From positions 1,054,001 through 1,118,000 of the forward strand of contig CM065890.1 of assembly GCA_033439255.1 (NCBI GenBank): a stretch of 64,000 bases of DNA. Reading direction: 5' to 3'. The position numbers and the translations under genes were made by a program. Numbering within the stretch: position 1 is the stretch's first letter; each line of letters starts with the position of its first letter. Under the pieces are notes generated by a model. It did not search any database. It saw only the letters and a list, made by a program, of their open reading frames with translations, and had not been told where the DNA came from. This stretch comes from Hericium rajendrae. Its lineage: Eukaryota; Basidiomycota; Agaricomycetes; Russulales; Hericiaceae. This document shows, piece after piece, positions 46,901-59,853 of this stretch.

Positions 46901-48855
46901 GGAGATCGTGCTGTGCTGGAGCACCAATTTTTCGAGCTGCGTGCGGAGATGGAGGATATGGAGCGCCAGGTGAAAGAGGCGTCCGCGCAGGTGGAGATGA
47001 AAGAGGCCGACGCGGTCGGTCTTCGCGAGGAGCTACAACGGATCGAATGCGAGCTGAGGGACGCGCAGCACGTCGAGCGCGTGCTGCGAGAAGACCTTCG
47101 CGCTGGCCGCGCTTCCCAGTCTGACTACGAGCAAAAGGTGGAGGAGGCGAACCGGCTCGTGGCGCAGCTGCTGGATGTCGCCATTGCATATCGTGCCGCG
47201 CATGTCAAAGCCATCGCACTCGCGACCGCGGCTACCTCGCATCCGTCCATGGCTAAATCCGTCACGCATCTAACGGATTCTCAAGTTTTCGCCTCGACCC
47301 CTCGACATCCGCCCATGTTGCCCGATGAGCCATCGCCCATCGATCCGGCGGATCCTCTCGCTGCGTTGGAGACTCTGCGCAACTTCGACCACGATCACTT
47401 CATTGAAGTCATTGCCAAGACGGGTTCGACCATCCGCAAATGGCAGAAGCAGTGCAAAGAATACCGCGAGCGTGCGAAGGGCAAGATCTCGTTCCGCAAT
47501 TTTGCGAAAGGGGATTTGGCGCTCTTTCTGCCCACTCGAAACTCAGTGTCAAAACCATGGGCCGCGTTCAACGGTAAGCTTGGTTCCTTATCTTTCTTAT
47601 ACGGGGATCTTTGTTGTCTGGCCCCGAATGTTGCGAAGAGGTGCCGTACTGATCCCCGACTACTCTCCCATCAGTTTCGTTCCCCCATTATTTCCTTCAA
47701 GCTACGGGACATCTTGCAGACCAGCTCAAAACACGAGAATGGATTGTCGCGAGGATTACATCGATTACAGAGCGTGTTGTTGATCAAAAAGTGCGTCCCA
47801 ATTCCCAAATTTCTTTGTTCAATGTTCTGAGTTTCTCCGTGATGGGCGCTTAGGACCCTAGCAGTAATCCGTATGGTCTCGGCGATGGCGTCAAATACTA
47901 CATGTTGGAGGTCGAGGACTGGACTCAGCCTAGCTCGTCAAAACGCAAGGCGACTTCGCGGAAGGCTTCAGCCGCTGAAACGAAAGAGGAGGATATTGCA
48001 CCTCTATCAGCGCCCGCCACGCTCACCACCAGTCCCCCTGAGAACGAGGTGGAGGAGTCTTTTCAGGCCACTAGAGCCCCAAACTCACGTTACTTCCCGG
48101 CAAGGGCGCGAGCTAGCTCGACCCCAACCGCAGGACCTTCTTCACTATCTCGTCTCCTCGCCCAGGCTGGTCCGTCATCAGAATTGAACGGACTCGGGCT
48201 CGACCCCATCCCACCAACTCCTGCGGAGCATTCCCGCTCGCCATCGCCCCTTGCACAGCCTTTACTCCTTTCCCCTTCGCCTCCCATCGCCCCGCCATCA
48301 CCTTCACCCCCCAGCGCTGCCCCTCCACCAACCACGATCCCCCTTCCACGCGCAGTTGGGACACCCCCTTCGCCCTTGAGGTCAGGGTCGCGCGCCTCCA
48401 AAAGATCATCATCTTCGCGATTCTCGACCGTACGGCTTCCGCCGTTCGGGAATGCCTCGCCCGCTACTGCTTCCGCCCCAACGGTCACCAAGGCCGCAGC
48501 CACGACCGCCCTCTCGCCAGGCCCTGCTGAGACAGACCTTCCACCGCCGGCCGAGGAGCCCTCTTCTGCAGAAGGATCTACCGAGGATATATCGAATTCG
48601 ATATTCGTTCGGCGGCGCATGTCGTCGTCTCAACGTGTCTCGCATGCGGGCTCGCCCCTCGCGACTAGTAGCACCACCGTTACGGGCACTGGTGCGAGCG
48701 GAGCCTTTGCAAGCCTGGCAAACTGGGGCGTCCCGTTTGGGCGGCGGCGGCGGATCGATTCGATGGGGCTAAGCACCGCTGCCGCGAGCCCTGCTAGTCG
48801 TGTCAATGGCGCAGAAGACCAAGGCTCTGCTCGGCAGCTGCTGCGAAGATTTTAG
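43919..48855 (+). CDS. ATG11: Autophagy-related protein 11 (selective autophagy scaffold)
   Basis: Atg11 is the cytosolic scaffold that links cargo receptors to the Atg1 kinase in selective autophagy, related to animal FIP200. The ATG at 43919 opens an N-terminal ubiquitin-like region: MLQICRAEDGEIFQ, VNATLWDIER, LELFLHQEIGVEQD, VLAYLSDGQRLRNDNVREL. The helical Atg11 core follows (FVFNKFYLDEDLDD, LDLNVLAINDAFEGIAGNAQ). A coiled coil of about 330 residues (46274-47250) comes next. The C-terminal claw is split over three exons: NFDHDHFIEVIAKTGSTIRK with NFAKGDLALFLPTRNS, then a central strand region, then NPYGLGDGVKYYMLEVEDW. After the claw there is an extra disordered Ser/Pro tail of about 310 residues. 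Roughly fifteen introns are implied; some small exons between 44.9 and 46.2 kb remain approximate. Confidence 0.93.
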
Positions 48856-51368
48856 CAGGTCACCCATTTACGCCCAACATCTGGTTCTAGCGGCTCTGGT
48901 CGCCGCTTTCGTTGTTTTCGCTCCTTTCCTTCGCTCCTTGCATCAGTCATGAATTGGCATTTCAGATTTACATACATTGGAGGGATCTCATTCGATATCG
49001 TAGCAAGTACATACCGACATAGGTCAAAGCCTAGCGGGTAAATGAAGAAGTTCATTGTCAGCTGTCATTATTGCTGCTGTGTTGGAGCTTCAGTGTCACC
49101 ATCGAGCAACGATTAGGACGGTCAGGTGCAGGATGTTATCCACCGCACATTTTGATTGATTCTGCCTCATGTGTTGCGGGCGTAGTTGACTGAAGACGGT
49201 TGCGTCTGTTTCATGCGGCGTCGCTCGTCCTGCAAAAAATCCAGTGAGGAGGTGAACGACTGCCATTCCGGGAAAGGTATCAAGGTTTTTTGAGCAGTTG
49301 GCAGCGCGTCTGTTGCGAGCGACAATCAACATCACGGCCCCTTATCACGGCCCCTCCGCGTCCCTGGCCCTACACGGAATATCCTGTTGTCATGGGACAC
49401 CCAATTACGGACCTAAGTGTCGGTCGGCGTAACGAAGACTTGCACGTTCTGCGCGCCTTTGCATACCTAGCGGGAAGACAACGAGGTAGCCTTCTCATGC
49501 GAAGCATCTTGATGTGCCGAAGACTTCATATTTGGCCATGGAGCTCATGCTTCGTCGCGTGATTTTCCTTTCTGGCATCATGCTGTGGGCACCGTTGTCC
49601 ATGACAAGAAAGACAAAAGAAGGTACCGTCTTAGTGCTAGACGCACCAAAATCAATATGGCGGTCGGACTATTTTTGGAGATTCTTGAAGATGTCTTGAT
49701 CGGCACGCGACCGCACGCAGGATATGAAATCATCGCGGGGAGGAAATAATATTGATGTGCTCCTGCTCGAAGGCCGACTTTGGATGTATCATAGCCTGTT
49801 CGCTGGGACGCAACCCGAATCGGCGCATCCTCGGCGATTGCGTGTACACGCCGGCGGTCTAGGGCGGGGCGGGGCGCTGCTAGGGGCATGGAAAGTACCT
49901 GATTGTTGTATGGGAAGTGCGACGGTGGCGCGAGGGAGTCAGAAGTTGGTCTGTCACTCCATCATACGTCTTCCCGGAGGACCGGTCCTACAGGGATTCT
50001 GCGGCAGCAGTAAGTTCGGTGCAGGTCTCAGAGAGGCATGCCGTTACTGCAAAATGGAATCGGAACCGGAACTGGAACCGTGCGTCTGTTCGAGCTCCAT
50101 TCCGGACAGATCTGGCAGCGGGCGGCAAACCGCAGATGGGACCGTAACACGCGGAAATGTGAAAGCTGCCAGCGAAATGCGGATTTGGGAGATCTGTTCA
50201 GGCCGGTGCAGTACTAGGTCCAAAACTCCGTCTGAAATCCGCGGATAAAGTATTCCATGTTGTAACAGAGCAGATCTTGGCAGACCTGTAACATTGGACC
50301 AAGATCGATTTTGCTGGAAACAAAGCACGAGGAAGCGAAGGCATCACTGCCGTCGACAGAGCCCATGGCATGGTTCACGTTGAAGATAGCAAACCCATTT
50401 ATGGAAATTGTTCAAGAACGATTGCTCCCTCCATCCTATGACGAAAGAAAAGGAAACGACAGTGCAAAAGCTCCGTTTTTTTCGCTGTTCATTGAGAGAT
50501 GAGGGCAAAGTTAGAATTCCTGATGGAATCGGGAAACAACGCACCGAATGATGCAAAGTTTTTGGTTTGACGTTTATCCAGTGGGCGTTTATTCCAGATT
50601 TCCAACCGATTTACCGGGACTAAGAAGATCTTCGTGAAAGCCGAATTCACGGAACAAACTAGCGATGCTTCCGTTGAAAGTGAGTATTTAGTCATTATAA
50701 GCTTCCCCGTCCGCTTTGCAATTGGCGTAAACATCACTGGAACTATACAGCTGGCACGCTGGCATTGGCAGCAGAACCACAAAGATGAGTAGAAGAATTG
50801 GCAAATCTGTTGATTTCCCCACGCAACCCCATGCAAACCCCACGGGGTGTGGACCTGGTCAAGCGGAGCCTGAACAACTCGTGCTCAAGGGTCACCATGT
50901 GACAAATGCTCAAACACCTCACATCATTCAATCGACTCGTCCTATTTTCCCATTCAAATCTCCTTAACAATACAGTACTAGAAGCTTATGCTAGCTGTTC
51001 CAGGATGGCATTTTTGAAGTTTTTTCGCTCTCTTCGCCTGCTTGGCCTGCTGTTTTGGAACGGCGGGTACCAAGAACGATCGCCCTCCATCGTCATGTCC
51101 GGGGCTCCAGGTGCCCCCGTGCAACGGCGCAAGGTACGAACAGGGCAGAATTCCGTGCGGGATAACTCTTCGCGAGGCGAAACTTTGGAGAAACCCACAG
51201 AGCTAGATCACCTGAACGTCCAGGCGCCAAACCAGAACAGCTACCGAACTTCAGTTCTCGCCCGCCCATGTCGAACTATGGCTGTATAAAAAGACTTCTC
51301 ATGGTTCTTTTTTCGTACCCCACCCCGCCATCCAAATCTTTCGTACCCAGACAGCTATCAAATCAATC
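48856..51368. other. Gene-poor gap of 2.5 kb before the sugar transporter
   Basis: It starts with the ATG11 3' flank and ends with the transporter promoter. No supportable gene. A short degenerate hexamer run (GGAATC, GGAACC, GGAACT, GGAACC) lies at about 50056-50080. AT content rises between 50.3 and 50.8 kb. Open frames of 100-170 codons in the middle have no motifs and overlap on both strands. No transposon ends were found by eye. Confidence 0.45.
51285..51292 (+). promoter_or_regulatory. TATA box of the sugar transporter gene
   Basis: TATAAAAA lies about 84 bp upstream of the transporter ATG at 51369, a usual spacing for a TATA-driven, inducible fungal gene. Confidence 0.65.
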
Positions 51369-53445
51369 ATGGGTGCCGGTGCTGTCACGGTCCGTGGCGA
51401 CTCGGAGGGCTTCTGGCAGTTTGTTAATCCTAACAAGACGTGGTACAACAACAAGCGGTAGGCACTCTTGACCACCATTGTCATGATTTGCTGATCTGGT
51501 TGCTCCAGGATCATCGCGCTCAACGGATGGATTGTGCTGCTGTATGTACTGTTTTTGACCATTAAGTTTGACGTGGCATCTGAGCCGTCTATCGCAGCCT
51601 GATCACGTCTTCCAACAATGGTTATGACGGGTCGATGATGAACACGCTTCAAGCCGAGTGGCAGTGGAAGGATTATTTCGACCACCCAACAGGTCCAAGG
51701 CTCGGTCTGTTGAACGCCATCCAGGTAAACAGTCTCGCAGTCTGAAGTCTTGCTGAAGAATATTGACGAAGCACTTAGAACATCGGTGCGCTTGCGGGCT
51801 ATCCCTTCGCTCCGTATCTTTCGGATGGTATCGGCCGTCGCGCAACCGTCGCGGTTGGCGCCATCATTATGCTTGTCGCCGTGGCTCTCCAAACCGCCGC
51901 TCAATCAACGGGAATGTTCATTGGATCCCGGTAAGACGCCCAGAGCATTTTATTTTGAGGGAAATCGTCTGAACTGTCTGCCAGTTTCCTCATTGGGTTT
52001 GGTCTGACATTTGCTGCGAACGCTGCGCCTATGCTCGTGACTGAGATCTCCTACCCTGCGTACCGTGCGCCGCTCACGTCACTGTACAACTCGCTTTGGT
52101 ACTCTGGCGCGATTGTGTATGTCTTCAGAGCTCTGTGAACCCCTTCATCAGCTCATTTTCTTTCCCTGGCAGTGCCGCTTGGACTACGTTCGGTACAGAG
52201 TTCATTGGAAACACATGGGCATGGCGTATCCCTTCTCTGCTTCAAGGCATTCCTGCGTTCCTTCAGGTCTGCATGATCTGGTTTGTTCCCGAGTCCCCAC
52301 GTTGGTTGGTCAGTAAAGGTCGCGACCAGCAGGCCATCAAGACTCTCGCATACTATCACGCGGACGGTAATGAGTATGTCACCATTGTTTTGCTCGGTGG
52401 TCGTGCAGCATTGACTGACTGTCGTCCAGGGATGACCCCTTGGTCCAGTTCGAGTACCAGGAAATCAAGACGCAGATTGACCTTGACCGTCATGGTAAGC
52501 ATCTTATTACGACTCCTTGACCAGGATCAGGATCTCACCTATCTTTCAAGTCGTCGCGAAGGTTGGCTATAAATCGCTTTTCACGACACCTGGAAACAGA
52601 AGACGTATGGCCATCATCGTCGCCCTCGGCTTCTTCTCTCAGTGGTCCGGAAATGGTCTCATCTCTTACTACCTTACGCAAATTCTCACATCCATTGGCA
52701 TCACCAATACGACCATCCAGCTCTTGATCAACGGTATCCTGCAGATCTGGAACTTGGTCTGGGCTTGCGGCGCCTCCTTCGCTGTCGAGCGTGCCGGCCG
52801 TCGTGTGCTCTTCATCAGCTCAGTTTGCGGCATGCTGCTATTCTTCATCTTCTGGACGATCTGCTCCGCACTCTTCGCAGAGAACGGCGACACTCAAGCC
52901 GCCCATGCTGTCATTGCATTCATCTTTTTGTTCTATGCTGCTTATGAGTACGTTCCGCATCTCCTGCATATCCGGAGTTATTTGAACTAACTGATCCGTT
53001 TCAGTCTCGCATTCACCCCGCTCATCGTCTCATACACGGTCGAGATCCTGCCGTATTCCGTTCGTGCGAAAGGTTTCAACATCTTCAACTTCACCATCTC
53101 GGCTGCGCTCATCTTCAACCAATACGTGAACCCCATCGCCCTCGATGCCATCAACTGGAAGTACTACGTGCGTACAATGTCATTCAACGCTCTGTTCACT
53201 GAATGCTGACTTTCCCTCTCCAGATCGTCTACATCGTCTGGCTCTGCTTCGAGCTCGTTTACGTCTGGTACACCATCATCGAGACCAAGGGCCTCTCCCT
53301 CGAGGAGACCGCGGCACTCTTCGACGGCGACGAGGTGAAGGGCGAGCTGCAGGGGCGCGCTGCCGAGCATGCAGTCGGCGGCGTCCCGGACTCGCCCAAG
53401 GACGAAAAGGATTCGGCCCACTTCCACGACCACTCGCCTGCGTAA
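51369..53445 (+). CDS. MFS sugar transporter (hexose/lactose permease type)
   Basis: A plasma-membrane proton symporter of the major facilitator superfamily. The start, MGAGAVTVRGDSEGFWQFV, and ALNGWIVLL and SSNNGYDGSMMNTLQ fit the fungal lactose permease/hexose transporter group. Family marks in order are DGIGRRATVAVGAII (loop 2-3), FGLTFAANAAPMLVTEISYP (helix 4), WRIPSLLQGIPAFLQ (helix 6), FVPESPRWLVSKGR (PESPR motif), FFSQWSGNGLISYYL (helix 7), VERAGRRVLF (loop 8-9) and ETKGLSLEE (after helix 12). Twelve hydrophobic helices can be followed over about 540 residues. At least seven short introns keep the frame, several falling in loops. The C-terminal tail is charged and ends HFHDHSPA. The exact sugar cannot be told from sequence. 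Confidence 0.95.
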
Positions 53446-56400
53446 GCCGATCCGCATGCCTTTTCCTTCTTCTATGGGACGGGATGGACACAGGGTCTGG
53501 ACGCGCTGTCGTAGATCCGCTGTTGTGCCCAGTGGTTGAGTGGTATTGCGTGTTGTGTGCATCTCGCAGCTTGTATATTATGTATCATTACGCCGTGCCC
53601 TCGACGCAGGGCCGCCCGCATATCTAGGTACGAGTCGCACGTCTTAATGAATTCACAGGAGTATATTATACCCTTTTCAATCATCACTTCTAATTCCAGA
53701 ACTCAGAAATTAGTACGACCTCAACGAAAACTGATGTTCAGACGCCAAGTCCAGACTTTCAGGCATCCCATGCTCTTCAAATTTCTCCGGTCGGTAGCTT
53801 GGGATACACTCAGCGGACGCCAAGGAACTCGTAAATACATAATGTCCGACGGCGGTAATACGACCTTTGAAACGTCTTCTGTCCGGGACCGATTGAAGCC
53901 GATGTACGCAATCAGAATCTTCCAGGGCTGCAGCATGAGCACAATGTGCGGGATAGACCGGTCCGCAAGTCTATTATCGCTCGAGCATTGCGGAATCCAG
54001 CCATAATCTTCCACGGGGCTCGATGGCGCTATGGTGGCGTCGGACCCACAAGACAGATCGCACGGATGCCGTCACTTTTCGCGTTCTAGGGGACTTCAAT
54101 TATGTCAAACTTCCCTGGCTGTCTGGCCCAGCGTCACTCGGCGGACCGTCGCGCCGCGTGTGATCCGCACTGGCAACGAAAGCCATGGGGCTTGGGCGGT
54201 GTGACGTGCCGAACTAAACAGGGATCCATGCCGCGACATAATTGGCATCGCGATACATCGAAGTCAGGGTCGTAAATCCATGGAAGGTGGGAACGGTTGC
54301 GATCAAATACCATCTGGGACTATCACGATAGGAGTACTCGTGAAACAAAGGTATGTTCTTAGGGAGACAACGGGACGTTGTGCAGGACAGTGTGAATTGT
54401 CAAATATAATCGGCAACATCAGATATCGCTCTCTAGCATTCAAGCTCACCAATCTCTACGTTCCCGAAGCGATCCTTACCCCACCGACGGACGATCGACA
54501 AGAAGTTCGCCTGATGTCGAAGCCTTGCCAGAAGAAGTCATGGAGTGGAGCGTAATCAAAGACGAGCTGTATTCTGGGAACAAATCTTAGTGATTCGTCG
54601 AGATTTGGCGGGATCACCGGAGCGGCGGGGCGGTAGAATGAATGAGTGAATGGACATGGGTCGCGGAGAATTATCGGAGATTCTCCACGTTTGAGTTTGA
54701 TACCGCTGATGGGATCATTATTGGATCGTTTGATCCATTTGCGGGCCTGAGCCGATGTCCCCGAATCCCCATCAAGATGATTTTGTCTCATTTTGCGTTC
54801 AATCTGAATATTATGATGCGAAGTCGGCGCTCGAGAATTTTGCTCGTGAATGACGTGAGGAACGGCATGAAAGAGGTACACTCCTCTTCATCCCACCACC
54901 ACGAGCTCGAAAGCAGAGGTGCACACCTGATCACAATTTGCTAAGAGGATTAATGGCACTGCATTTCGCTGTTCATAACAACGCGACGTGCCTAGAGAAC
55001 GGCAGAAAGCGTGAGAGCTGTAGTAAATGCGAGTGAGTGTTGGGCGGGTGCGTATGCGCATCGATCTTGCAAGCTACTAGGAGCAAGTGTCAACCGCGAA
55101 TGCTAAGATGTCTATATCGCCGTTACGGGGCAAGGAGCGTGGTGGTGAGGTCTGGACACCGAACACGGAGCTGATTGCATGATGAGGAACCATGTAGAAA
55201 CGGGAGAGTTAGCCAGCCCTCACGATGAACACGCACAGACGAAGTGCGGAGCGGCGCATGTCGCATGGTCGTAAAGACATGGTCCGGGACGAGGCCATTC
55301 CTGCTCCTGCAATGGTGTCCAGGCTAGAAGACCGATAAACCCGGTCGAGAGATTGAGGGAGTTGTCAGCCGTAGCATGTCACGGACATGCCCTGTCAGCC
55401 GCCAGTCCGAGACACGTCAGACCAGCCCGATTGTGAACCAATCCGGAGGGAAATGGCAAAGAAAATGGCCGCGGAAAGACAGTCCAAGACAACGAGGCAT
55501 CAGCAGATGCCCGGCCAGACGCGCAATGCAAGCGAGGCACAGATATAATGACGATAACCTTGAGCGAATAAGGCTTGCGCTTGAAAGCCTAGGGACCAGA
55601 CGTCGAGACACGCACTGAACAAGATGCCTTGAAAAAGCGCGCAGTAGTGCACAAGGAGTTCCAGTCCCAGCGAAGGCCTTCCGACCCTCCTTGATCCGGC
55701 AGGAAGACAGCGGAAAACGAAGGCGGGAGATACGCACCTGACGATGAGAGCCAGCCCCGTTCATGCGTATGCGGTGTCGCCCAGCCTACGACAGGACGCT
55801 ACGGAAGGTGCCAGCTATGGTCCCAGAAGACTTACTCCGATGCGCGAGGATGGACTGCGACGTCACGTAAAGGTGGATATCGCGGACAGTGATGAGATGC
55901 CAAGGATCCCGGGGGGAGAGGAAGCGGAGTACTCACCGGAGAGGTGATGGCGGGAGGGGACAAGAAGCGGATGATGGAAATGCGAAAGATTGGAGGTCTT
56001 AAGTAGCTCGCTGGGCTGACACCATTTGGTCCGAGACAAACATCTGTTCCAGACCGGCACGCGGCTTCAGGCCTTCAGGCCTCAGGGCTAAAACAGTCGA
56101 AATCGAAATGTCGGTGTTCCGAAGTGAATCTGCCGCGAGAACAGCAATGAATGGTCGACAGACGAGACAGATAACGGAGACAGACTACCAATGAACATGA
56201 ACGTGTCCTCAGAAGAGGCGATGTGACAGATTTTGTTTGTTGCTTCGAATGCGAAATCAGTTCAAAACTGTTCCGCATCGGTGAGGTGTCTCTCTACAAC
56301 TCGTGAACAAAGCAACCAGAACATGGCGATTGCCCGGTGATGCAGGTTTTGAGATACTCACAAGCAAATGAAGCACGTCTTCGTTACTCGGAGGAAGAGC

Positions 56401-56542
56401 AACTTGACACGAAGACGCCGAACAAAAGAGGTAAGTTCTTCCCACGTTGCATCTGCAACGCTGTGCGCGCTTCGACACCACGTCCTGCTCGTAATTACCG
56501 CCTCCCGCCTCTAATCCCGCCGCCGCTCCCCATCGTCTATGC
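53446..56542. other. Gene-poor gap of 3.1 kb between transporter and RUD3
   Basis: It begins with the transporter 3' UTR (AT-rich to about 53680) and ends with the RUD3 promoter. I find no coding exon with recognisable content in either strand; the open frames are at most about 155 codons and mutually overlapping. A short perfect palindrome with a 3-nt centre, CATGTC-ACG-GACATG, lies near 55376-55390. No repeat pair, RNA gene or transposon end was recognised. Confidence 0.45.
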
Positions 56543-58340
56543 ATGGCGGCCGACTCCCAACGCTCCTCCCTCGACCTTTTCTCTCCCCCGCGCTCGCTCA
56601 GCCCGCCGTCCGCCGTCGCAGCCGCCCTCCGACTATCCTCCGACAGCGAGCCCGAGAGGAGTAAGTCGCCACCCGCCCTCAATGGCGTCAACGGCAGCGG
56701 CGCTTTGAATGGCATATCGCATGCGAACGATGTAGGCTCCGACGGGGAGGCGCTCGACCCCGTGCAGAAGCTGCAGCGCGAGCTCGAGCGCACGCGCGAG
56801 GAGAAGGAGACGCTGGCGACGCAGTACCGCAATCTGCTCGCGAAGCTCACGACGATGCGCAACACGCTCGGCAATAAACTCAGGCAAGACGCGGTACGTC
56901 GCGACGTTACTGTCTGCTGGGCTTTAGGTGCTGATCGTATGGGTACAGGAGGAGCTTGACCGGCGAGAACAGCTTGTCCAACAGCTCACGGCGCAAAACG
57001 AGGACCTGGTCTCGACGGTAGAAACGCTTAAAAGCGAAGTGATCGCCTCGAATGAGGATGCCGAGCGCTCGTCGCGCGAACTCGAGGCTCTGCGGAGCCG
57101 CGCGCTGCAGGAGAACGCACAAGAGGCGTTCGCACGTGAGCGCGAGCTCAGGGAGGCGCAAAGTGAATTAGAGCGGTGTCGGATTGAACGAGACGAGTGG
57201 GAACGGGAGACGCTGCAGGAACGAGTGCTGCTGGACGAGGCGAGGTCGGAGGCGGAGATATCGAGGAGAGACTTGGAGATGGAGCGGGAGGCGCGGGGAA
57301 GAGATGTTTCAGAGCTTGAGGCGGAGAGGGAGAAGGCGGCGAATCTGCAAAGCGTGCTTGAAGATTTCCAGGCTGGTATGTCGGGAACGTTGTATCATTT
57401 GCGAGTACTTATTGTCTTTCAGCGAAGGACCATGAGCTCAAGCAGGCTGTCCAGGAGTACGATTCTCAGCTGGTTCGGGTTACCCAGTCATTAGCAGAGT
57501 ACAAGCACAGAGCGCTGCAGGCAGAGGTGGGTCGCGCCCTTGCTCGAAAGCAGACCAGACCAATGCATCCCGCTCCCAGCTCACTCTGGAAGAATCGACT
57601 ATCAACAGTTCACGGACGCATGAACTCGAGAAAGAAGTGAAAGAAAAGAGTCTTCTCATCAGTAAACTACGACACGAGAGTGCGTATCGTTTATTCCATA
57701 TCACGCCCGTCATTAATGTGTCTGCAGCCGTTATCTTGAATGAGCACCTAATGGAGGCCCTGCGTCGCCTCCGTCGTAATTCCACCGATACGAACGTAGA
57801 CCGGCGCCTTGTGACCAACGTCCTCCTCCAATTCCTCACGACACCACGTGCGGACGCGAAGCGTTTCGAGATGCTGAACTTGCTCGCGTCCATTCTGTCA
57901 TGGAACGACACAGAACGCGAGCGCGCAGGGCTGCAACGCAGTTCAGCGCCCTCGGCAGGAAGCATGCTCTTCGCGCGGACGTCCCCGGCGAACGGCAGGC
58001 CGCCAGAGCTGGAGAAGACAGATGAGACCGAGGTACGTCCAGCCTTTCAACATCCCCCGCATGCTTATGCCAATCCCACGAGAACCTGCAGTCCTTCTCC
58101 CGCCTCTGGGTCGAGTTTCTCCTCACAGAAGCCGCCGGTGGCGACCCTGGCTCGCCACGCTCCTCATCACATTCGCAACCGCAATCCCCCACCACGCGGC
58201 GCGACTCGCTGCCCGGCATGCCGCCCAGCCTCTCGCCGCTCTCGCGCGCGCCCGCGCTCTCACAGACCGCGATGGCAAGCTCGCCCAACCTCCTCGGGTC
58301 GCCGCCATCGCGGAAGGGCAAGGAGCGCGCGATCAACTAG
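56543..58340 (+). CDS. RUD3: Golgi coiled-coil protein Rud3 (GRAB-domain golgin)
   Basis: Rud3 is a cis-Golgi golgin (GMAP-210 relative) recruited by Arf1 or Arl-type GTPases to tether vesicles. The ATG at 56543 starts a disordered Ser/Pro N terminus (residues 1-65). A long coiled coil follows from VQKLQRELERTREEKETL to KEVKEKSLLISKLRHE. The GRAB domain comes next: AVILNEHLMEALRRLRRN, DRRLVTNVLLQFLTTPRADAKRF (in part) and LNLLASILSWNDTERERAG. The C terminus is Ser/Pro-rich and ends RKGKERAIN. The NVDRR...LLQFLTTPR...LLASILSW pattern separates it from classical GRIP golgins such as Imh1. Six short introns are needed. It is upstream of, and in the opposite direction to, the histone H2B gene, with which it converges. 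Confidence 0.93.
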
Positions 58341-58925
58341 ACTCACTCCGCAGGCCGCGAGGTCCACGGACGCGACACCTTTCCCGATTCTCCTCTCTCG
58401 CTTTTGGTTTGGCATACACACATGCAGCATATCTACGCACTCATACATACCTGGATTCGCGCATCCGGCCACGCTTGTTGGTCGCGGTCGCTGTCCCCAC
58501 CTCTTTCTTTTGACTGTATGTTTTGAGAAGTCACATTTAGCTTGTTTGCTTACTCGTTCGCCATTGATGGACTACATATCATGTATTATTTTGGATGGCA
58601 TATAATTTCCTCTGATTCTCGCAAGCCATTGTTATGTCGTCTAGATTGATTGTTTAGTGCTCAAGTATACCAAGCAATGAATCAACTGGAAACCCCAACT
58701 GCTTGATCACTTATCGCATTCAGAACGATAACTCCTGTGAGATACTGTCTTGCGTTGCTGAGGATCCTAAAGCCACTAGCATCATGGTGAAGGTCGCTAA
58801 CGAAAGGCTCAAATAATTGGCATGTCAACTAGAACAACATAGTCCTATACATCCAGAAGATAATATCATACAATACAGGGGGAGGATACAGATACGACAG
58901 AACAAAAAAAGCCCAATAACAATAT
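58341..58925. other. Intergenic between convergent RUD3 and H2B
   Basis: 3' flanks of both genes, T-rich on the left side as in a 3' UTR. No gene, RNA or repeat is seen. Confidence 0.5.
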
Positions 58926-59530
58926 CTACTTGGCACCCGCGCTCGAGAACTGCATATCCAAGTCAGTGACATGCTATGATACAGTTGAGGAAGGCAACGT
59001 ACTTTTGTTACTGACTTAGTACCTTCAGAGATAGCGTGCTTGGATAGCTCTCCTGGAAGGATAAGGCGGACGGCAGTCTGGATCTCCCGAGATGAGATGG
59101 TCGACTTCTTAGAGTATGCGGCGAGCTCTGAAGACACGAAGGTCAGCATGGCATGTTGAAAGTAGGGCAAAGACATAGACGCACTGGAAGCTTCTGTCGC
59201 GATACGCTCGAAGATGTCGTTGACAAAGGAGTTAAGGATGGCCATCGCCTTGTTGGAGATACCCGTGTCCGGGTGCACCTGCTTCAACACTACGAGTTCG
59301 ATAAGCAACCGAACACGAGAGCACAAAACAAAAAGCGTACCCTTGTAGATGTAAGACGAGTACGTCTCCTTCCTCACTTTGCGGCGCTTCTTCTTCCCCT
59401 CCTCGCCCGCCGCTGCGGCAGTCTTCGAAGTCTTCTTCGCCGCCTTGGACCCCTCGGTGGTCTTAGCGGGCGCCTTCGAGGCGGTCGAGGCGGGGGCTTT
59501 GCCAGCAGTAGAAGCAGGTTTGGGTGCCAT
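58926..59530 (-). CDS. HTB1: Histone H2B
   Basis: Core nucleosome histone that pairs with H2A. The ATG at 59530 opens the basic Ala/Lys tail ([34 protein letters not shown]). The histone fold follows: [57 protein letters not shown] and [19 protein letters not shown]. The Lys in AVTK/SVTK near the end is the expected monoubiquitination site region. Three introns interrupt the fold; the last exon, 58955..58926, encodes FSSAGAK. The tail is slightly longer than in yeast. It shares its promoter with H2A. Confidence 0.97.
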
Positions 59531-59853
59531 TGGAGCGTAAGGTGAAGAGGGGGAGCGCTAGAGAGTGGTAGTTGCGGGTAGAAATAGATGGCGTGCGGCG
59601 AGGACCGCGCCCCTATATATATGTACACGTGACTTTGTGGCTGTTTGGCGGAGTCAACGGCGACGCGTGATTCGACGCGCGCACGCGCCTTTGTTGATTA
59701 CTGAACCTTATTCGCGTCGCGCCACCCCTATATAAGCCACCGCCTTGCTCCTGCCTCCTCACCTTTTGCTCTCCCACCACTACAACGACGTCGTCGTCGC
59801 ACTTACACACGACTCTTACACAAGTCACTTCTCTTACTTCGTCCACATTCGCA
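59531..59853. promoter_or_regulatory. Divergent H2B-H2A promoter with two TATA boxes and CGCG-rich core
   Basis: 323 bp separate the two histone start codons. A TATA box lies on each side: TATATATAT at 59614-59622 for H2B and TATATAA at 59729-59735 for H2A, 84 and 119 bp from the respective ATG. Between them is a CG-rich block with a full MluI box, ACGCGT at 59663-59668, further GACGCG and ACGCG copies, and flanking GTCAAC (59653) and TTTGTTGA (59690-59697) strings in inverted orientation. MluI boxes bind MBF-type S-phase factors in yeasts, so replication-linked co-expression is likely. Confidence 0.8.

Noticed and set aside
48090-48620. 176-codon Gly-rich minus-strand frame
   Set aside because: Antisense to the Ser/Pro tail of ATG11, with no independent support.
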